From Plasmopara viticola (taxonomy: Eukaryota; Oomycota; Peronosporomycetes; Peronosporales; Peronosporaceae): 64,000 nucleotides of DNA. Of the stretch, positions 1 through 11,876 are shown piece by piece. Under the pieces are notes generated by a model that made no database searches, was not told the origin of the DNA, and saw only the letters and a list, made by a program, of their open reading frames with translations. Location of the stretch: positions 140,632 through 204,631 of the forward strand of contig MBPM02000107.1 of assembly GCA_001695595.3 (NCBI GenBank). Reading direction: 5' to 3'. Every line of letters begins with the position of its first letter. Positions within the stretch are counted from its first letter, which is position 1. A program made the position numbers and the translations under genes.

Positions 1-714
1 GCTGGAGTCGTGACAGTCGACCCGCCAGTGGAGACGCACACCGGTTTCGTAAGCTGCGTGGCATTTAATCCGCAAGGATCGTTGGTGGCCACGGGCTCTC
101 ACGACGAAGATGTAAGGCTCTGGGATGTTCGAAGTGGCAGAACAGTTGCTGTTATTAATGCTCATCAAGAGCCGGTGGTCAGTGTGCATTTTCACCCGAT
201 AGACGGCTCGCTGTTGGTCACGGGTGGATATGACGGCATGGTGCGTGTGTGGGATGTCGCTTCTCGTCAGTGTCTACGCACAATCATTACGGAGCCGGCA
301 GCACCTGTAGGCAATGCAAATTTTACGCCCAATGGACGCTACGTACTCAGCTCGACCCTTGATGGCACGGTCCGTCTATGGGACTATTTGCGTGACATCT
401 GCGTGCGCACGTACAGCGGCCACGTGAACCGTAAGTTTAGCATGCAGTGCGTCTTTTTGGAGCAGCCATGGAATGCGCAGCAAATTGTTGTTTGTGGGTC
501 AGAGGACAATCGAATTTTTATGTGGGATGTGGGCACAGAAGATGTAGCCTCGGTCTTGAGTGGTCACGACCATCCGGCGCTTGCACTCGCGGCTCATCCA
601 ACTCGTGCGCTACTGGCATCGGGGTCCAATCGAGAAATTAAGATTTGGGAGCCAATTGAAAGTGATAGTGGTAGAAAGGTCGAGAGCGACGACGCGACAG
701 AAGCTTGTCAGTAA
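1..714 (+). CDS. WDR5-like WD40 repeat protein, 3' part
   Basis: The frame is open from the first base, so the 5' end lies outside the window; the visible part encodes about 237 residues to TAA at 712-714. At least five WD40 blades are visible, with repeated GH/SH..W-D signatures such as SHDEDVRLWD, GYDGMVRVWD, TLDGTVRLWD and GSEDNRIFMWD. The segment order and spacing (PVVSVHFHP, then APVGNANFTPNGRYVLSSTLD, then SGHVNRKF) follow WDR5, the beta-propeller scaffold of COMPASS/MLL histone H3K4 methyltransferases. Assignment to WDR5 rather than another seven-bladed propeller is by similarity only. It converges on PWP2 with about 180 bp between stops. The C-terminal tail (about 15 residues rich in S, D and E) is longer than in animal WDR5. 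Confidence 0.8.
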   Translation, partial: AGVVTVDPPVETHTGFVSCVAFNPQGSLVATGSHDEDVRLWDVRSGRTVAVINAHQEPVVSVHFHPIDGSLLVTGGYDGMVRVWDVASRQCLRTIITEPAAPVGNANFTPNGRYVLSSTLDGTVRLWDYLRDICVRTYSGHVNRKFSMQCVFLEQPWNAQQIVVCGSEDNRIFMWDVGTEDVASVLSGHDHPALALAAHPTRALLASGSNREIKIWEPIESDSGRKVESDDATEACQ

Positions 715-897
715 AATGCAAATCGTGGGGAGCACAAAGGATTAGTCGATATTTAAAGTAAACCCCTTCGCGACTAATGGGGCTTTTGCATCTGCTGCAT
801 TTTGCTAAGGTTTTTGAGGTAACTGAGGGTAAATTGATTGTCATCGCAACTATAGACAACAAGAGAGCAAGTCAAGGACAATTAGGGCGCAACACTT

Positions 898-3635
898 TCA
901 CACAAAAAAATCAACGTACATCTTAGCGAGATCCTGAAGGTGGCGGGCAATGCTCTTCTGCAATGAGCGTAGCGTTGGAAGGCACGTGCCACTGTTCGAC
1001 GGATCATCCCGAAGCGTCTGGCCGTGGGTATTCAGCACTGCAAGACTCCACTGAAGATAAAACTCGAGGTGCGGGCTATGCTCCATCCGCTTAGCGAGCA
1101 GCTGCAGCAACCGCTGCAGATACATTTCGCCATGCAGCGTCTGTGCCACAAGTGGGATGCTAGCAACTGAAACACCTTCAACGCACCGTGCGATAAGCGG
1201 CTCCTCGTTCAGATGCAAAGCCATTACTAAAGCACGCGAGTATTCGCGGCGTGCAAGTGCCTGTGTGATGCTCTCGGGTGTAATGTCCTCATCTAATTCA
1301 AACGGATCAAAGGCTAAACTTTCATCCAAACCGTAGATCAACAGGCCTTCCGTGGTCGCGGCAGCCCACGCACGGCCGGTCGGAGAGAAAAGAACAGCCT
1401 TTGACATTACCTCCATGTTCTTACGGCGACTACCGGGATCGACAGCCCGCTTTGCGCCCACGAGATTATCACTATCTTTGCGGCCTGAACCTTCTGCGTC
1501 ATCCAAATGTGCATCAAGTGCACTCTTGCTCAAACCACTCTCAGTTACATTCTTATTGTTGAGCTTTTCCAAGATGCCATCAAGAGACAGATTGTGCGAG
1601 ATCTGAAACTTTTTGAGTAAAAGCTGCGGCCTGACGGCATAAATACACACAAATTTGGAGCGCCCGCCTGCAAGAAGAAGTGAGCCATCTGCTGAATAGC
1701 AAACGCTCGTGAAATGCTTAGTAAGCTGATTGTTAGCCGCTGTGATGAGATCTCCCTCCTTTCGGCCACCAGCAATGTCACGCTTTCCGTCAATCGTTCC
1801 AATCTGCTCGCCATCTTTGACATCCCAAATGTTGATTGCACCGTTAAGCGTCGTTGACGCTAGTTGTTTACCATCCGGACGGAAAGCCACAGCTAGCACA
1901 TCCGTGGGGTGAGCTAGTGGTTCAATGAAGCTCACTTTGCTAGCAAATAAGTTCCAGAGCCGCACAGTGTGGTCCCACGAAGCTGATGCTAGAATGGGCT
2001 CAGCAGCCGACGAAGGCGAAAAGGAAAGGGATGTTACCGGTCCAGAATGGCCGCTTAAAACGTCCGTGAGACGGCCAGTTTGAAGTGACCAGACGTACAC
2101 GTTAAACGGGTCCATCGAACCAGCACACACAATCTGTCCACTCGGATCTAATGCCAGCGATAAAAATTGCGTGGGTTCTGGTGTGGTCAAAACACGAAAG
2201 TTTTTGTATCGGTTCAGGTCAAATGCTCGCACGGTACCGTCCAAAGACGCGCTCAAGACGGCTTGACCGGAGGGAGCAAATTGTACGGCCGTCACAGGAG
2301 CGACATGTTCCGTAAACGTGACGTAGCAAAAGCCGCTGTTTGTATCCCAAAGTTTAAGTTTCGCATCGTCGGCACCGGTGGCAAGCAGGCGTCCGTCTGG
2401 TGAGTAGCTTGCAGCATTGAGGTCAAAGTAGTGGCCTTGTTGTTTGAGCACATATGTCTCCGAGCGCCACTCCCAGACCAGCAGCTGGCCGAGTTTGCGC
2501 GATGCAAAGGCCAGCCACTCGCCAGTGGCGTTCACCGCGACCGTTTCGAGTTCATTCTGCGTAATACTCAGTGTGTGGATATTCACAAACGCAGGTAGCT
2601 CGTACAGACCAAACGTACCATTACCAAAACCAACGACGAGGATGCCCGTAGACGAGTGGAAGGTACAGCACAGTACCTTTGCAAAGTCCATCTTAAGCAC
2701 GTGCTTTTGGCAAGTATACCATTTGATCGCGCGTGCAATCTCTGGAATAGAGTCCTGCTCTGGTAATTTACGCTTGCGAGCCTTGCTAGCACTTTGATTG
2801 TCACTTTGGCTACTAAAATCACTCTTTTCTGTGCTTGTCTTCCCTTTCGTCACTTCAACCTGCTCACTCTGCTCGTCGTCACTCTCATCCGAAGTCTCTT
2901 CCAGCTTCTCAACATCTGGCAATTTGTATTTCCACTCGAAAGCGCCACCATCGCGTCCGACCGTGAAAATTGATCGGTCATCTGCCGCAAAGAACGCGCC
3001 AACCACCACATCCCGGTGACCTGAGAGCGTCAATGGTTTAAAGTCTGGGTACGGATCCACTGAAAACACACGCGCTGATAGATCGTCTGAGCTCGTCACA
3101 AAGAACTTCGCATCGTGTGACCAGGACACGCTCACTACATCCGCGTAATGTCCAGTGTACGTGCGGTGCAGCACAAAGGGTGCAAATTCGCGCACAAGTC
3201 CAGGGGTACGCCACAGCTGCACCTTGTTGCCGATTGCGACAGCAATAAAGCGATCATCTGGGCTAAACATTAAGGCTTTAACGGGCTGTTTAAAGTGGAA
3301 ACGGTAGAGTACAGCCCCGCGTTTCAAATTGACCAACAAGCAGCGACCATCCTCGTCCACAACCAACAGCAATCGCGAGTCATGGGAGACTGCTACTCGC
3401 TCGATATTCTTACGTGCTTCAAAGGCAAATGTCCGTGAAGTGTTGCTGCAAATAAATCATCCTTAGAATCAGTGATGTGTCAATATGTTACTGCATAAAC
3501 GCACTTAATGAGGTCGAATTGAGTGATGCGGTTGCCCACAGGGCTGAGCACCGAATTGCCGTCAGGTGTGAAGATGACATTGCCTTGAGAATAGACGCTT
3601 CCACACAAATGCTGGAACTGGTAAGCGAACTTCAT
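898..3635 (-). CDS. PWP2: PWP2/UTP1, periodic tryptophan protein 2 (SSU processome)
   Basis: Two exons: 3505-3635 (ATG at 3635) and 898-3445, separated by a 59-nt GT..AG intron at 3446-3504. The joined reading frame is 893 codons, close to yeast Pwp2 (about 920 residues). The first exon encodes MKFAYQFQHLCGSVYSQGN and ends in SPVGNRITQFDLI, which closely matches the Pwp2 N-terminus and supports the splice. Two tandem WD40 propellers follow, with an acidic/serine-rich insert (residues about 215-270), then the C-terminal Utp12-type helical domain. Pwp2 is a core UTP-B subunit of the small-subunit processome and acts in the nucleolus on 18S pre-rRNA. It is transcribed divergently from RPC34 across 120 bp. 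Confidence 0.93.
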
Positions 3636-3755
3636 GCGTAGCACTTCTTTTAGTGTCTTTTGACTGGTTGGTCAGCACGATATATAGCGGACATCTTCAT
3701 TATACCCAATCAGATACCGTGTCTCTACGATCATCTTAATTACACCTCACTAGCC
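3636..3755. promoter_or_regulatory. Bidirectional promoter of PWP2 and RPC34
   Basis: Only 120 bp separate the two divergent start codons. A CCAATCA motif lies at 3706-3712, the type of site bound by NF-Y, and an AT-rich TATATA run lies at 3681-3686. The shared promoter role is inferred from gene geometry; both genes serve RNA synthesis (rRNA processing and RNA polymerase III). Confidence 0.5.
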
Positions 3756-4986
3756 ATGGCTTCCTCAGCGATTAAGGGCGCGTCCAGCGTCATGACCAAG
3801 TTCTTGGGTCTACTACGCAATTATCGAGAGTCCGTGACAGACGCTGAAGTACGTGAATACTTTCAAGTAGAAGGAGGTGGTGGCTACGAGCAACTACCGG
3901 AAGTTATTAATGCGCTGCTGACTGAAGGCAAGATCAAGATTTACAAAAAGGGCAACGTGCTTTCATATGGAATCGTGAATGCCGAGGAAGCCGAACGGAT
4001 TCGAGGACTAACGTAAGCTATCATAGTGCAAAAATTGATAAACGAAGAAAGATATGAGCAATATGATTGATACGCTACAGGGTAGAGCAACGCCTGGTGT
4101 TGCAGGAGATCGAGCGCGCGGGCAACAAAGGCATCTGGACCAGAGACATCAAGTCGAATACTAATATTCCACAGGTACGTTGAGTGCTGTACATTAGTGG
4201 AAAGAGGCAGAAGCTGACAGGAATGTGCATGATTTCGTGATTTAGCAAATCGTGACCAAGACGTTGCGGCTTTTGGAGACGCGCCATCTCGTCAAGGCGG
4301 TCAAGTCGATAAGCAGCAAGAATAAGAAATTGTATATGCTCTTCGACTTGGGTAACTCACGTGTAAAGGTGAATAGGATCAAAGTTGATACTGACGTTAA
4401 GTGCTCACAGTGCCTTCAACGGAGATCACTGGTGGTCCGTGGTACAATGAGCAAGAGTTTGACCACGTCTTTATCGACACGCTCAGCACTTTTGTGTATG
4501 AAGTTATCAAGGCGTCAGGAATGAGTACCTTGAATGCAATCACGGATAAAGTGCACGCTTCAGGTATCTCCAAGGTGGCTCTTGGTCCAGAGGAGATTGG
4601 GTCCATTATCCAGACGCTCATGTATGATGGCCGCGTCGAAGAAGTGCGCTCTGTGCGTCTCACGCCTGGTGTACGTCTCTCGTATGTAGTCTCTGCATCT
4701 AAACTCACATTCCTGTTCATTTCTCTGCTTTGCAGGCTTCTCACGAGACCAAATACAAGGTCTCACAGCAGATCACAACCTTTAACTACTTGTCGGAAAC
4801 CCCGTGTGGCGTGTGTCCGGTGCGTCGAAACTGTCACAACACTTTAAACTTTTTCATTTCCGACGTCAAAGTGTGCCTTTATGTGTCACTTAGGTGTTTG
4901 ACCAGTGCCAAGAAGGTAACAGTATTTCACCACGCTCGTGCCTGTATATGACCAAGTGGTTAGGCCTCAAGGAGCTTGAATATTAA
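3756..4986 (+). CDS. RPC34: RNA polymerase III subunit RPC6/RPC34
   Basis: Six exons: 3756-4012, 4081-4174, 4246-4351, 4411-4670, 4736-4819 and 4894-4986. All junctions are GT..AG, phases agree, and the model gives 298 codons including stop (human RPC6 is 316 residues). The product starts MASSAIKGASSVM and contains tandem winged-helix domains. Diagnostic family segments are AGNKGIWTRDI, LVKAVKSI, EITGGPWYNEQEFD, GISKVALGPEEI, the cysteine motif PCGVCPVFDQC, and the C-terminal SCLYMTKWLGL. The four cysteines near the C-terminus fit the Fe-S cluster site of RPC39-type subunits. The protein belongs to the RPC3/RPC6/RPC7 heterotrimer that opens promoters with TFIIIB. An upstream in-frame start at 3660 is possible, but the family N-terminus favours 3756. 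Confidence 0.95.
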
Positions 4987-5032
4987 ATCTATGATGACTA
5001 TCGATTCATGATACTTCTCTCATTACTTATAT

Positions 5033-5040
5033 CCAATCAA
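5033..5040 (+). promoter_or_regulatory. CCAAT box upstream of zinc-finger gene
   Basis: CCAATCAA lies 39 bp upstream of the chosen ATG of the zinc-finger gene, followed by a second CCAATA at about 5053. The same CCAATCA core occurs in the two divergent promoters of this block. The role is inferred. Confidence 0.4.
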
Positions 5041-5078
5041 CGTTGTTCTTAGCCAATAAACATACGCCATTTGTCGGC

Positions 5079-6903
5079 ATGAAAAGGTCAATGCCTGACG
5101 CTCGTCACGTGGTCCCGGCAGCTTTACCACCAGCTTCAGCAGTTTCTACTGCATCCCAAAGCACTGTCAGTCGCCTATTATCTTCTGGGGCCTGCCATCG
5201 GATCAATTTGCAAGGTACCTAAGCTAATCTTACGACCGTTCTTCACAAGCTCTAATCTAAAACATGACGTAGAGTTGCTGCGATCGAATCCTGCTTCATC
5301 CGACGTGTCGAACTCGGTAAAAGAGGCATCATCTGCGTCAGCGATAGCTACAAGCTTCTGGCCAAATGTGCTTCCACGCTGGTTGCCGTCTGCCGTGACA
5401 CCTACATATTTAGCAGCAATACCGCATCAGTCTCCGCCAGTAGAGTTTTTTCTGCCAACCTCAGCCGCTGGATCGAAGTCTATTAGTGTGTTGCATGCGG
5501 AAGCAGTCGATAGTGAAGAAAGCAGCCACTTTTGTCACTTTAACAATAGCTCGTCAAAAACTGCCACGGTAAGCAAGGCTACGGAGAAACTTGTTCAGTC
5601 ATTTGCTGCTGATAATGATAACAACGATGACACTAGTCCAACGATTGCGAGCTCGCCTTCGGTAGCGCTCCCACTCCCGACTACACACTCGATGGAAAAT
5701 TCATCACCAAGTCTTGCTGTGATTACAAATTTTATCTCAGCACCTACAAAAAAACGCAAGCGCATTCCAGGTGCCATGCGGATGCGCAATTTCCTTTGCA
5801 TGCATCCTGGATGTGGCAAATCGTTCACCGACAGCGCTCATTTGAGAGATCACACGGTCGTTCACACGGGTGAAAAGAAGCTGAGCTGTCCAACTTGTCA
5901 CAAACATTTTGCAAGAGCATCCACGTTGCAAGAGCACGTTCGTACTCACACAGGAGAAAAGCCATATGTTTGCGACGTCTTGGGTTGCAGCAAGCGGTAC
6001 TCGTCCCGAGCTGCAGTGCGATTTCACCGATCGACACACGTTTCACAAACTGTAGTCAGAGCTGGACACGAATCGACGATGCCTTTACAGAACTCGAATG
6101 CGATGCAAGTTCAAAATGAAAACCCGATACCCTTTGTGTGTCAAGAATGTGGAAAGCTATTTCGTGTGCAAAAATCTTTTATGGCTCATCTCAAGGTTCA
6201 TAGGTTCCACCGGACAGAATTAGAAGTGTATCCACCTAAAACTGCCTCTCCTTTAAGAACAACAATCCATCAGCCATTAGATACGGAAGAGGAGACAAGC
6301 ACTTTGCAACGGCAAAGAAATGGCATCTACGTCTCGAATGGCAATGAAACATTACCTTCACATGAAAGCAGGTCTCTTTACGATACGATACAAGCACAAC
6401 AGGATCAGATTGAGCGATTGCAAGCCGAAGTGTTCCGATTGCGGGGCCAATCCAACGTCTTTACTGAAACGCGTCGACCAAATGGAGTGCCTCAGACTGT
6501 TGTGAGTGTCGTGGCTGCGATCACTGCTCCAGTTGAACTGTTGCGAGATGGGGTTAAGCCATTTGAGTGCTGCATCTGCCACAATCGCTACGCCAACTTC
6601 TATCAGTTAACATTTCATGGCAAGCAGCACCCAGAGAGGTCAATAAATGAAGTGATTGGGGGCCAAACTCCACTTCCCGTAGGCCCAAAACATTGCCCTG
6701 AAAAGCACTGCGAGTATGCAGAATCGACAGGTCGAAGTTTGAGAAATTTACAGACATTGAAACGTCATTGGCAACGACGTCATCAAATTGAACGACCGTA
6801 TGCGTGTGCGTATTGCCCAGCGACACGTCAAAAGACTTTTAAGACTCGCGAGAACCTTAAAGCTCATGAAAAGGACTGCACGAAGAATATGCTCGTCCGG
6901 TGA
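5079..6903 (+). CDS. C2H2 zinc-finger protein, seven fingers
   Basis: Two exons: 5079-5214 and 5273-6903, with a 58-nt GT..AG intron; 589 codons including stop. The N-terminal 210 residues are low-complexity and Ser/Thr/Pro-rich. Three consecutive TFIIIA/Kruppel-type fingers follow (about residues 219-305), two with classical HTGEK linkers. A fourth finger lies near 335-360, a heptad-like coiled-coil stretch (IQAQQDQIERLQAEVFRLR) near 413-440, and three diverged fingers at about 477-582. A nuclear localisation-like cluster KKRKRIPG precedes finger 1. This predicts a sequence-specific DNA-binding (or RNA-binding) nuclear factor. No named orthologue is recognised. The start was chosen because the upstream exon gives an ATG and a phase-matched splice. 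Confidence 0.88.
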
Positions 6904-7029
6904 GCTTTGTAAACACATTAGATAGGGAGTATTGAGTACGGAGGTTTAAGATATACGAGTATCCTTTACGCACGTGGCAAGGGACGAGGATCAGGTAACA
7001 CTTCAACTATTATTTACTGCTGGAGTACA

Positions 7030-9022
7030 TTACTTCGAGACGTCGAAGACTTGCTCAATAATCCGATGTAAATTGATGCTTTCCAAATAGCCCTTTAACA
7101 TTGCAGCAGGCACAATTGCTGGTCGTTAGAAGCATTGTCAGAGGCCCAAGTATAAAAAAACCACGTACAGCTTTCATCTTTTTTACAGCGTGAAGATAGA
7201 CGACGATTGCGTGAAAACAATTTTCCTCTCCCTACAAACAACCGGCACCTTTGGCAAATGCTATGTGAAGTACAATAGTACAAATACGAACCGGAACAAT
7301 CTCGCGAACCGCACCCTTCACCAGTGCCTTAAAGTGAGGTGGACACTCCACTGTTTTTACGAGGAACAGCCGACTGCGCACCCGTGGTGTAAATGGCCTA
7401 TTCGGGCCCTTGCTGAAGTAGTATGATTTCCAAAATGGCCGATCACGCCCATTATCGGCAGGCAGCATGTTATCCATTAAACAGCAAAACGTATTCATTA
7501 AAATTTCGGCATCTGTGGGCAAGACATCGGTCCAGCCTTTGCCTTTCCATGCCGATCCCTTGTTCCAACGAAATCGATCAAGACTTCGGTCTTTTGACAA
7601 CATGATGAGTCGCTCAAGCACATACTGTTGACGCTCTAGCGACGAATAGTCCGTGCTGCTGGGATCACCCACGTTTAGATACTTGTCGAACTAAACACCA
7701 TACAAAGACGATAGCTTAAACCAAATGTAAAAATAATGTCGCAACAAAGATAAAGCATACACTTCGGTGTTCTTCGAATAAATACACGTCTCGCTCTCGG
7801 CTATAAAACAGTGGATCTCTTGCGAGATTTTGCAGCATGTCCGACAGCGACACATTAGTCAATTGATTCGTCTGACCTGGCGGACAGAGTAGTGCCTGTG
7901 AAGGCACGCGACGTAGTAGAACGTCCGCCATCACGCCACATTCATTAAGTGCATTCGCATTCTCGAGAAAAGCTTCGACAACGTCTTTTACGTGATACGC
8001 GAGCAATCGGCGAATATTGCGGCAATACAAGTGCATTAACATGGCAAGTCCCCACTCTTCAAGTTGCTGCCACGCAATGTGCGGAAGCGATGATGTACGC
8101 AGCGGATCCTCCTCCTCGCCAACGCTAATATCATGAAAATACGGGTCGAAGCCTGACGCTTGATACACTCGTGGCACCATGGACGCGTTCCCGTATATGC
8201 CAAAAGCATCGCTTTGATACGAATTTTCCATGCCGTATGCTGACGCCGAATGCATCGATTCTTCCGCCTCTTTCTCCTTTTGAGCCTTTTGAAGCCGGCG
8301 GAGGTACACCTTGCCATCCTCTACTGTTTTTATTGGAGCAGAATCAAAGAAGGAGTGATCAATCGGAATAGGTTTCTTTTGTGACGATTCATTGCTAGCC
8401 GAGAGTCGTCCACGCAGTGACTTGAGCTTCAGTATTTCGTCAACTTAACAGCAGCAGCCGTACCAAAGATCAGCTACCAGTCCTAAGATGTATTTAAATT
8501 GGTATACACGTACTTAGCGCAGTGCCACTCTGCGGAACAGAAGTAGCGCTGGATTTGCTTATTCGTGTCAAGTACTACAAAATTCATGAGCGTTCTGCTA
8601 TTATGCAATGACTTACCATCTGCTTACCTTGGCACTCAATTGTAAAAACAACTCCTCCCCTTGCACCTGTGCTACTCGCAAGACTAGCAGCAATGATACC
8701 ACAAAGACTCCGTGGCCTAGAGCATCGAACAACAGAATTTAAATATCATTCGTCGGTAAAATTCAAACATCGATATACCTGCAGTCGCCAGTAAACTGGG
8801 CAAGATAGCACTGCTCCACTCGCCATTGACGACGCTCCAAAGTGGAGGTAGGGTTAGCCATAGAAATGCCACCATTAGCAATGCTATCGACCCCAAGCTA
8901 CTCGTATACGTTTCCAGTTGCGCCTTGCGGATAGCGCGCGTCTCCATAGCGCACAGCGCCTCCGCACCTGCCATAGTATAGTATGGTAATGGAAGACTTT
9001 GATATCGAATCCCGGCATTCAT
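7030..9022 (-). CDS. TMEM209-like nuclear envelope protein (Cyt b561 N-terminal family)
   Basis: Seven exons on the minus strand, high to low coordinate: 8779-9022, 8628-8716, 8514-8574, 7761-8443, 7292-7690, 7169-7231 and 7030-7092. The phases fit and give 534 codons including stop (human TMEM209 is 561). Two hydrophobic segments lie in the first 110 residues (IALLMVAFLWLTL and GVFVVSLLLVL), a serine-rich linker follows, then the conserved C-terminal domain with KGKGWTDVLPTDAEILM and a final GYLESINL block close to the family C-terminus. TMEM209 interacts with nucleoporins at the nuclear envelope in animals; the same role here is inferred. The ATG at 9022 is the first in frame after a stop. 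The small exons at 7169-7231 and 7030-7092 rest on splice phase plus family similarity. Confidence 0.82.
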
Positions 9023-9110
9023 CTCTGATTTGCTAAAACGTTTTTTACTTTCGTCCAATCAACTACCTGTGACGTTGCAATCGCTCATCTGCATCGATCG
9101 CGCTGCAGCT
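9023..9110. promoter_or_regulatory. Bidirectional promoter of TMEM209-like and EEP genes
   Basis: Only 88 bp separate the two divergent start codons. A CCAATCAA motif is present at 9055-9062, the same core as in the PWP2/RPC34 promoter. The promoter function is inferred from geometry and motif. Confidence 0.45.
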
Positions 9111-10351
9111 ATGGCCATGAACGGCTTATCCTCGTTCTTTCCGAGTAATTCGGCGCCACGAAATCCATATTACCGTCACTCACAGTCACAACGTCCACGT
9201 GCGTCAAAGACTGACCGTTTTTATGTGCTAGTAGGCACCATTGTACTCTTCATGCTTTTTGTAGCTTTCCAAAGCTTCCGGGATGTGGCTCCATTAGTGG
9301 GGGAACCCATGTCTATTGATGAGCAGGCAGAAGCTGCCGCCAAGCTTTCAGGTACAAGAAACCAGTATCGATCAAAACTTCGGGTCGAATCATCAAATGG
9401 AAAGGCCGAGACGAACAAGGGAAAGCAGACACTGAGCTCTTCGCAGCTGAGTCTTACGATCATGACTTTCAACTTACGATACGCCGGTACTGGGGACGGA
9501 CATAATGGCTGGAACTACCGCAAGGATCACGTTGCTAACATCATTGACCGCTATCATCCCGCCATCATGGGGACGCAAGAGGGACTAAAGGCACAATTGA
9601 CAGAGCTTGAGGTGATGAGAGAGTAGTGTACCGTTTTAACCATTGATTAATAGTGCGTGCAATTCGTTTGCAGAGCTTGTTGAAGCACCCATACGAACGC
9701 TTTGGCATCGAACGCGAAAAAAATGGCGAGTTTGAGCAGATTTTTTACGATCCGGCCATTTTGGAGCGCCTTGACGACGGAAATTTCTGGCTTTCAGAAC
9801 AACCAGACACCCCAGGAACACAAGGATGGGATGCCGCGTGTGTTCGAATGGTCACTTGGGGTAAATTTCGTTTGCGCGCTACACAGCAGGAGCTTTTCGT
9901 CTTTAATACGCAGCTGGACCATGTGGGCCCAAAGTCACGCACGGAGGGGTCGAAATTACTTTGGGAACGTATTCAACAGATCGCGGGCGATGCTCCGCTG
10001 TTCTTAATGGGAGACTTTAATACGTATCGTCACACCAGTACATACAGCTACTTTACATCTCAAGAGGATGGACCGCACTTTCGCGAAGCATGGCCCGAAG
10101 CGAAGAAGCAGATTGGGGATGTGTCGTATACGTACCATGGTTGGGCTGGTGTCAAGAATGATGGAGAGAAAAATGCAGTTCGTGCTGCCAACCACATCGA
10201 TTGGATCTTTTACCGTCCGCAGATGACAGTTCTGACGACAGAAGTGATTGTTGAAAATCGCAATGGCCGTTACCCGTCGGACCATTATCCGATTCAGGCT
10301 GAGGTGCTTTTTCCTAGTCCAGCCGAACTGCCACCGCCACCTGCATCATAA
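9111..10351 (+). CDS. Membrane-anchored endonuclease/exonuclease/phosphatase-family enzyme (copy 1)
   Basis: Two exons: 9111-9611 and 9674-10351, with a 62-nt intron; 393 codons including stop. The N-terminus is basic and is followed by one hydrophobic helix (VLVGTIVLFMLFVAF, about residues 41-55), suggesting a type II signal anchor. An EEP fold follows with visible metal and catalytic motifs: TFNLRY, MGTQEG, LMGDFNTY, HIDWIFY and the terminal SDHYPIQ. It resembles bacterial-type secreted phosphodiesterases of PF03372, so the catalytic domain probably lies outside the cytosol; the substrate is unknown. One oddity is NTQLDH where the family and the second copy in this window read NTHLDH. It shares a divergent promoter with the TMEM209-like gene. 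Its paralogue is at 29396-30343. Confidence 0.85.
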
Positions 10352-10417
10352 AAGAATTATAAAATACGTACTTAGCTTATAATAAGTAAGAATTGTGAGC
10401 ATGCTATCTTATACGGC

Positions 10418-11762
10418 TTAGACTGTTGAAGTATAGCATTTAATCGGCTGCCCCGGTCCGTGTCGTAGGACAACTGAGTCTAACGCTACACTTTCGTACC
10501 CACGCGTAAAATCGCCAAGAATTCTTAAAGCTGAGAGTCCTGATAACACGCTAACAAACTCACACTGCGTAGGTGGTTCCCACGACAAGATGATGTTTTT
10601 AGGATCCTTGACCCAACCGGCAAGCTCGTTCAAAGGTAACTTAAATTGAGTAATGGACCCATCGTACGAAAACACTGGACTGAGTGGCATTGCAAACGTT
10701 ATTCCTGAAAATTGTGCACAAGTTGCACACTCTAGCTCGACAAGGTGGCCCGATCCCAAAAGATTTAAATTTGCAGCGTCAAAACTACCCTCTGCTGATG
10801 AGAGCACAAAGTCGAGCGACCCTCCATAGGCTGACCAATGGTTGCCAAGAAACTTGGGTGGGGCGCTGAAGTACCACAACATCGAATCGTCACCGGTATC
10901 ATCACGACGGTGAATAATAGCGTCAAGACCGTAGATGTAATAGCTCAACTGCACTCCACGCGAGATTGGCTGAAACTGAGGTCTGGATTCTGCACCTGCT
11001 CCATTTGATACGATCCCCCAATTGTCAATATCGAGGTCAAACGTACTTGACACTAGCGCATCACTAGTGGTGACGACAATAATGCCCTCGTTCGACTCTA
11101 TCACTCCGTCCGTAACAGTATAACGAAATTCTGCGTACTGAAATGACCAATTAGCATGTTAACAAATAATGCATCGCTCAGGTCACTTACCTTATTGTCC
11201 CTTCGAGGACCTCCGAAAGGAGAGCGCAGAAATACTATCCGATTATTTGATCCCGTGACTATCGTAGGTACTGTCGCTATTGGCGAGGCTGCCCGCTTTG
11301 GTTCGTAGCTACATCGAATCAAGAGCCAAAATAGATGATGCATCGAGCGTCTCTAAAGATGGGTAGCGATATCTAGGTCGTACCCATATTCACTGTAGAT
11401 ATCGGAGAGCTGATAGATTTCTCCGTTAAGCGGAAGCGATGTAATCGTGTACATTAACTTATAGCAGTAGGGGCCATTTATCATCAGCACAGTATCCTAT
11501 GTCGTGCCAAAGAGATTTATAACGCACCTTTGCTCCATCGTAATTGATACCTTTAAGGAACAGCACCTCCTCAACTCCAGGGTCAACGTGATACACCAAA
11601 TTTCGGGCAATAGGCGTCTGACTGTACCATAAATGCATTTACAACAACTCTCACAATTTCCCAGCTGACAGCATTGCTCGATTACCTAACAGCATGGGCT
11701 GATGTTTCTAGCAAAAGCGCAAAAACAAACCATGTCGGTGTTGCCTTCCACTTTCGTGACAT
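10418..11762 (-). CDS. Secreted laminin-IV-like domain protein
   Basis: Five exons, high to low: 11686-11762, 11528-11621, 11384-11457, 11191-11308 and 10418-11137. All introns are GT..AG (53-75 nt) and the model gives 361 codons including stop. The first exon encodes a signal peptide (MSRKWKATPTWFVFALLL, cleavage probably near SAHA). Residues about 28-135 read as a beta-sandwich module with SQTPIARNLVYHV, YTITSLPLNGEIYQL and FRYTVTDG, resembling cadherin-like or tandem Ig-like repeats. Residues about 165-310 resemble the laminin B/domain IV module, with LWYFSAPPKFLG, a YGGSLDFVL block and a WVKDPKNI block. An adhesin or extracellular matrix role is inferred. No named orthologue is recognised. 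Confidence 0.75.
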
Positions 11763-11876
11763 GTTTATCAACCGTCGTAGTAAGATTTTCATGAAACAGA
11801 AAAAACATTTATGTGTCTTTTCAGTAGCAATATATAGAGCTCTATTGTGTCAAATCTTGATCAATCACAAAACCCG

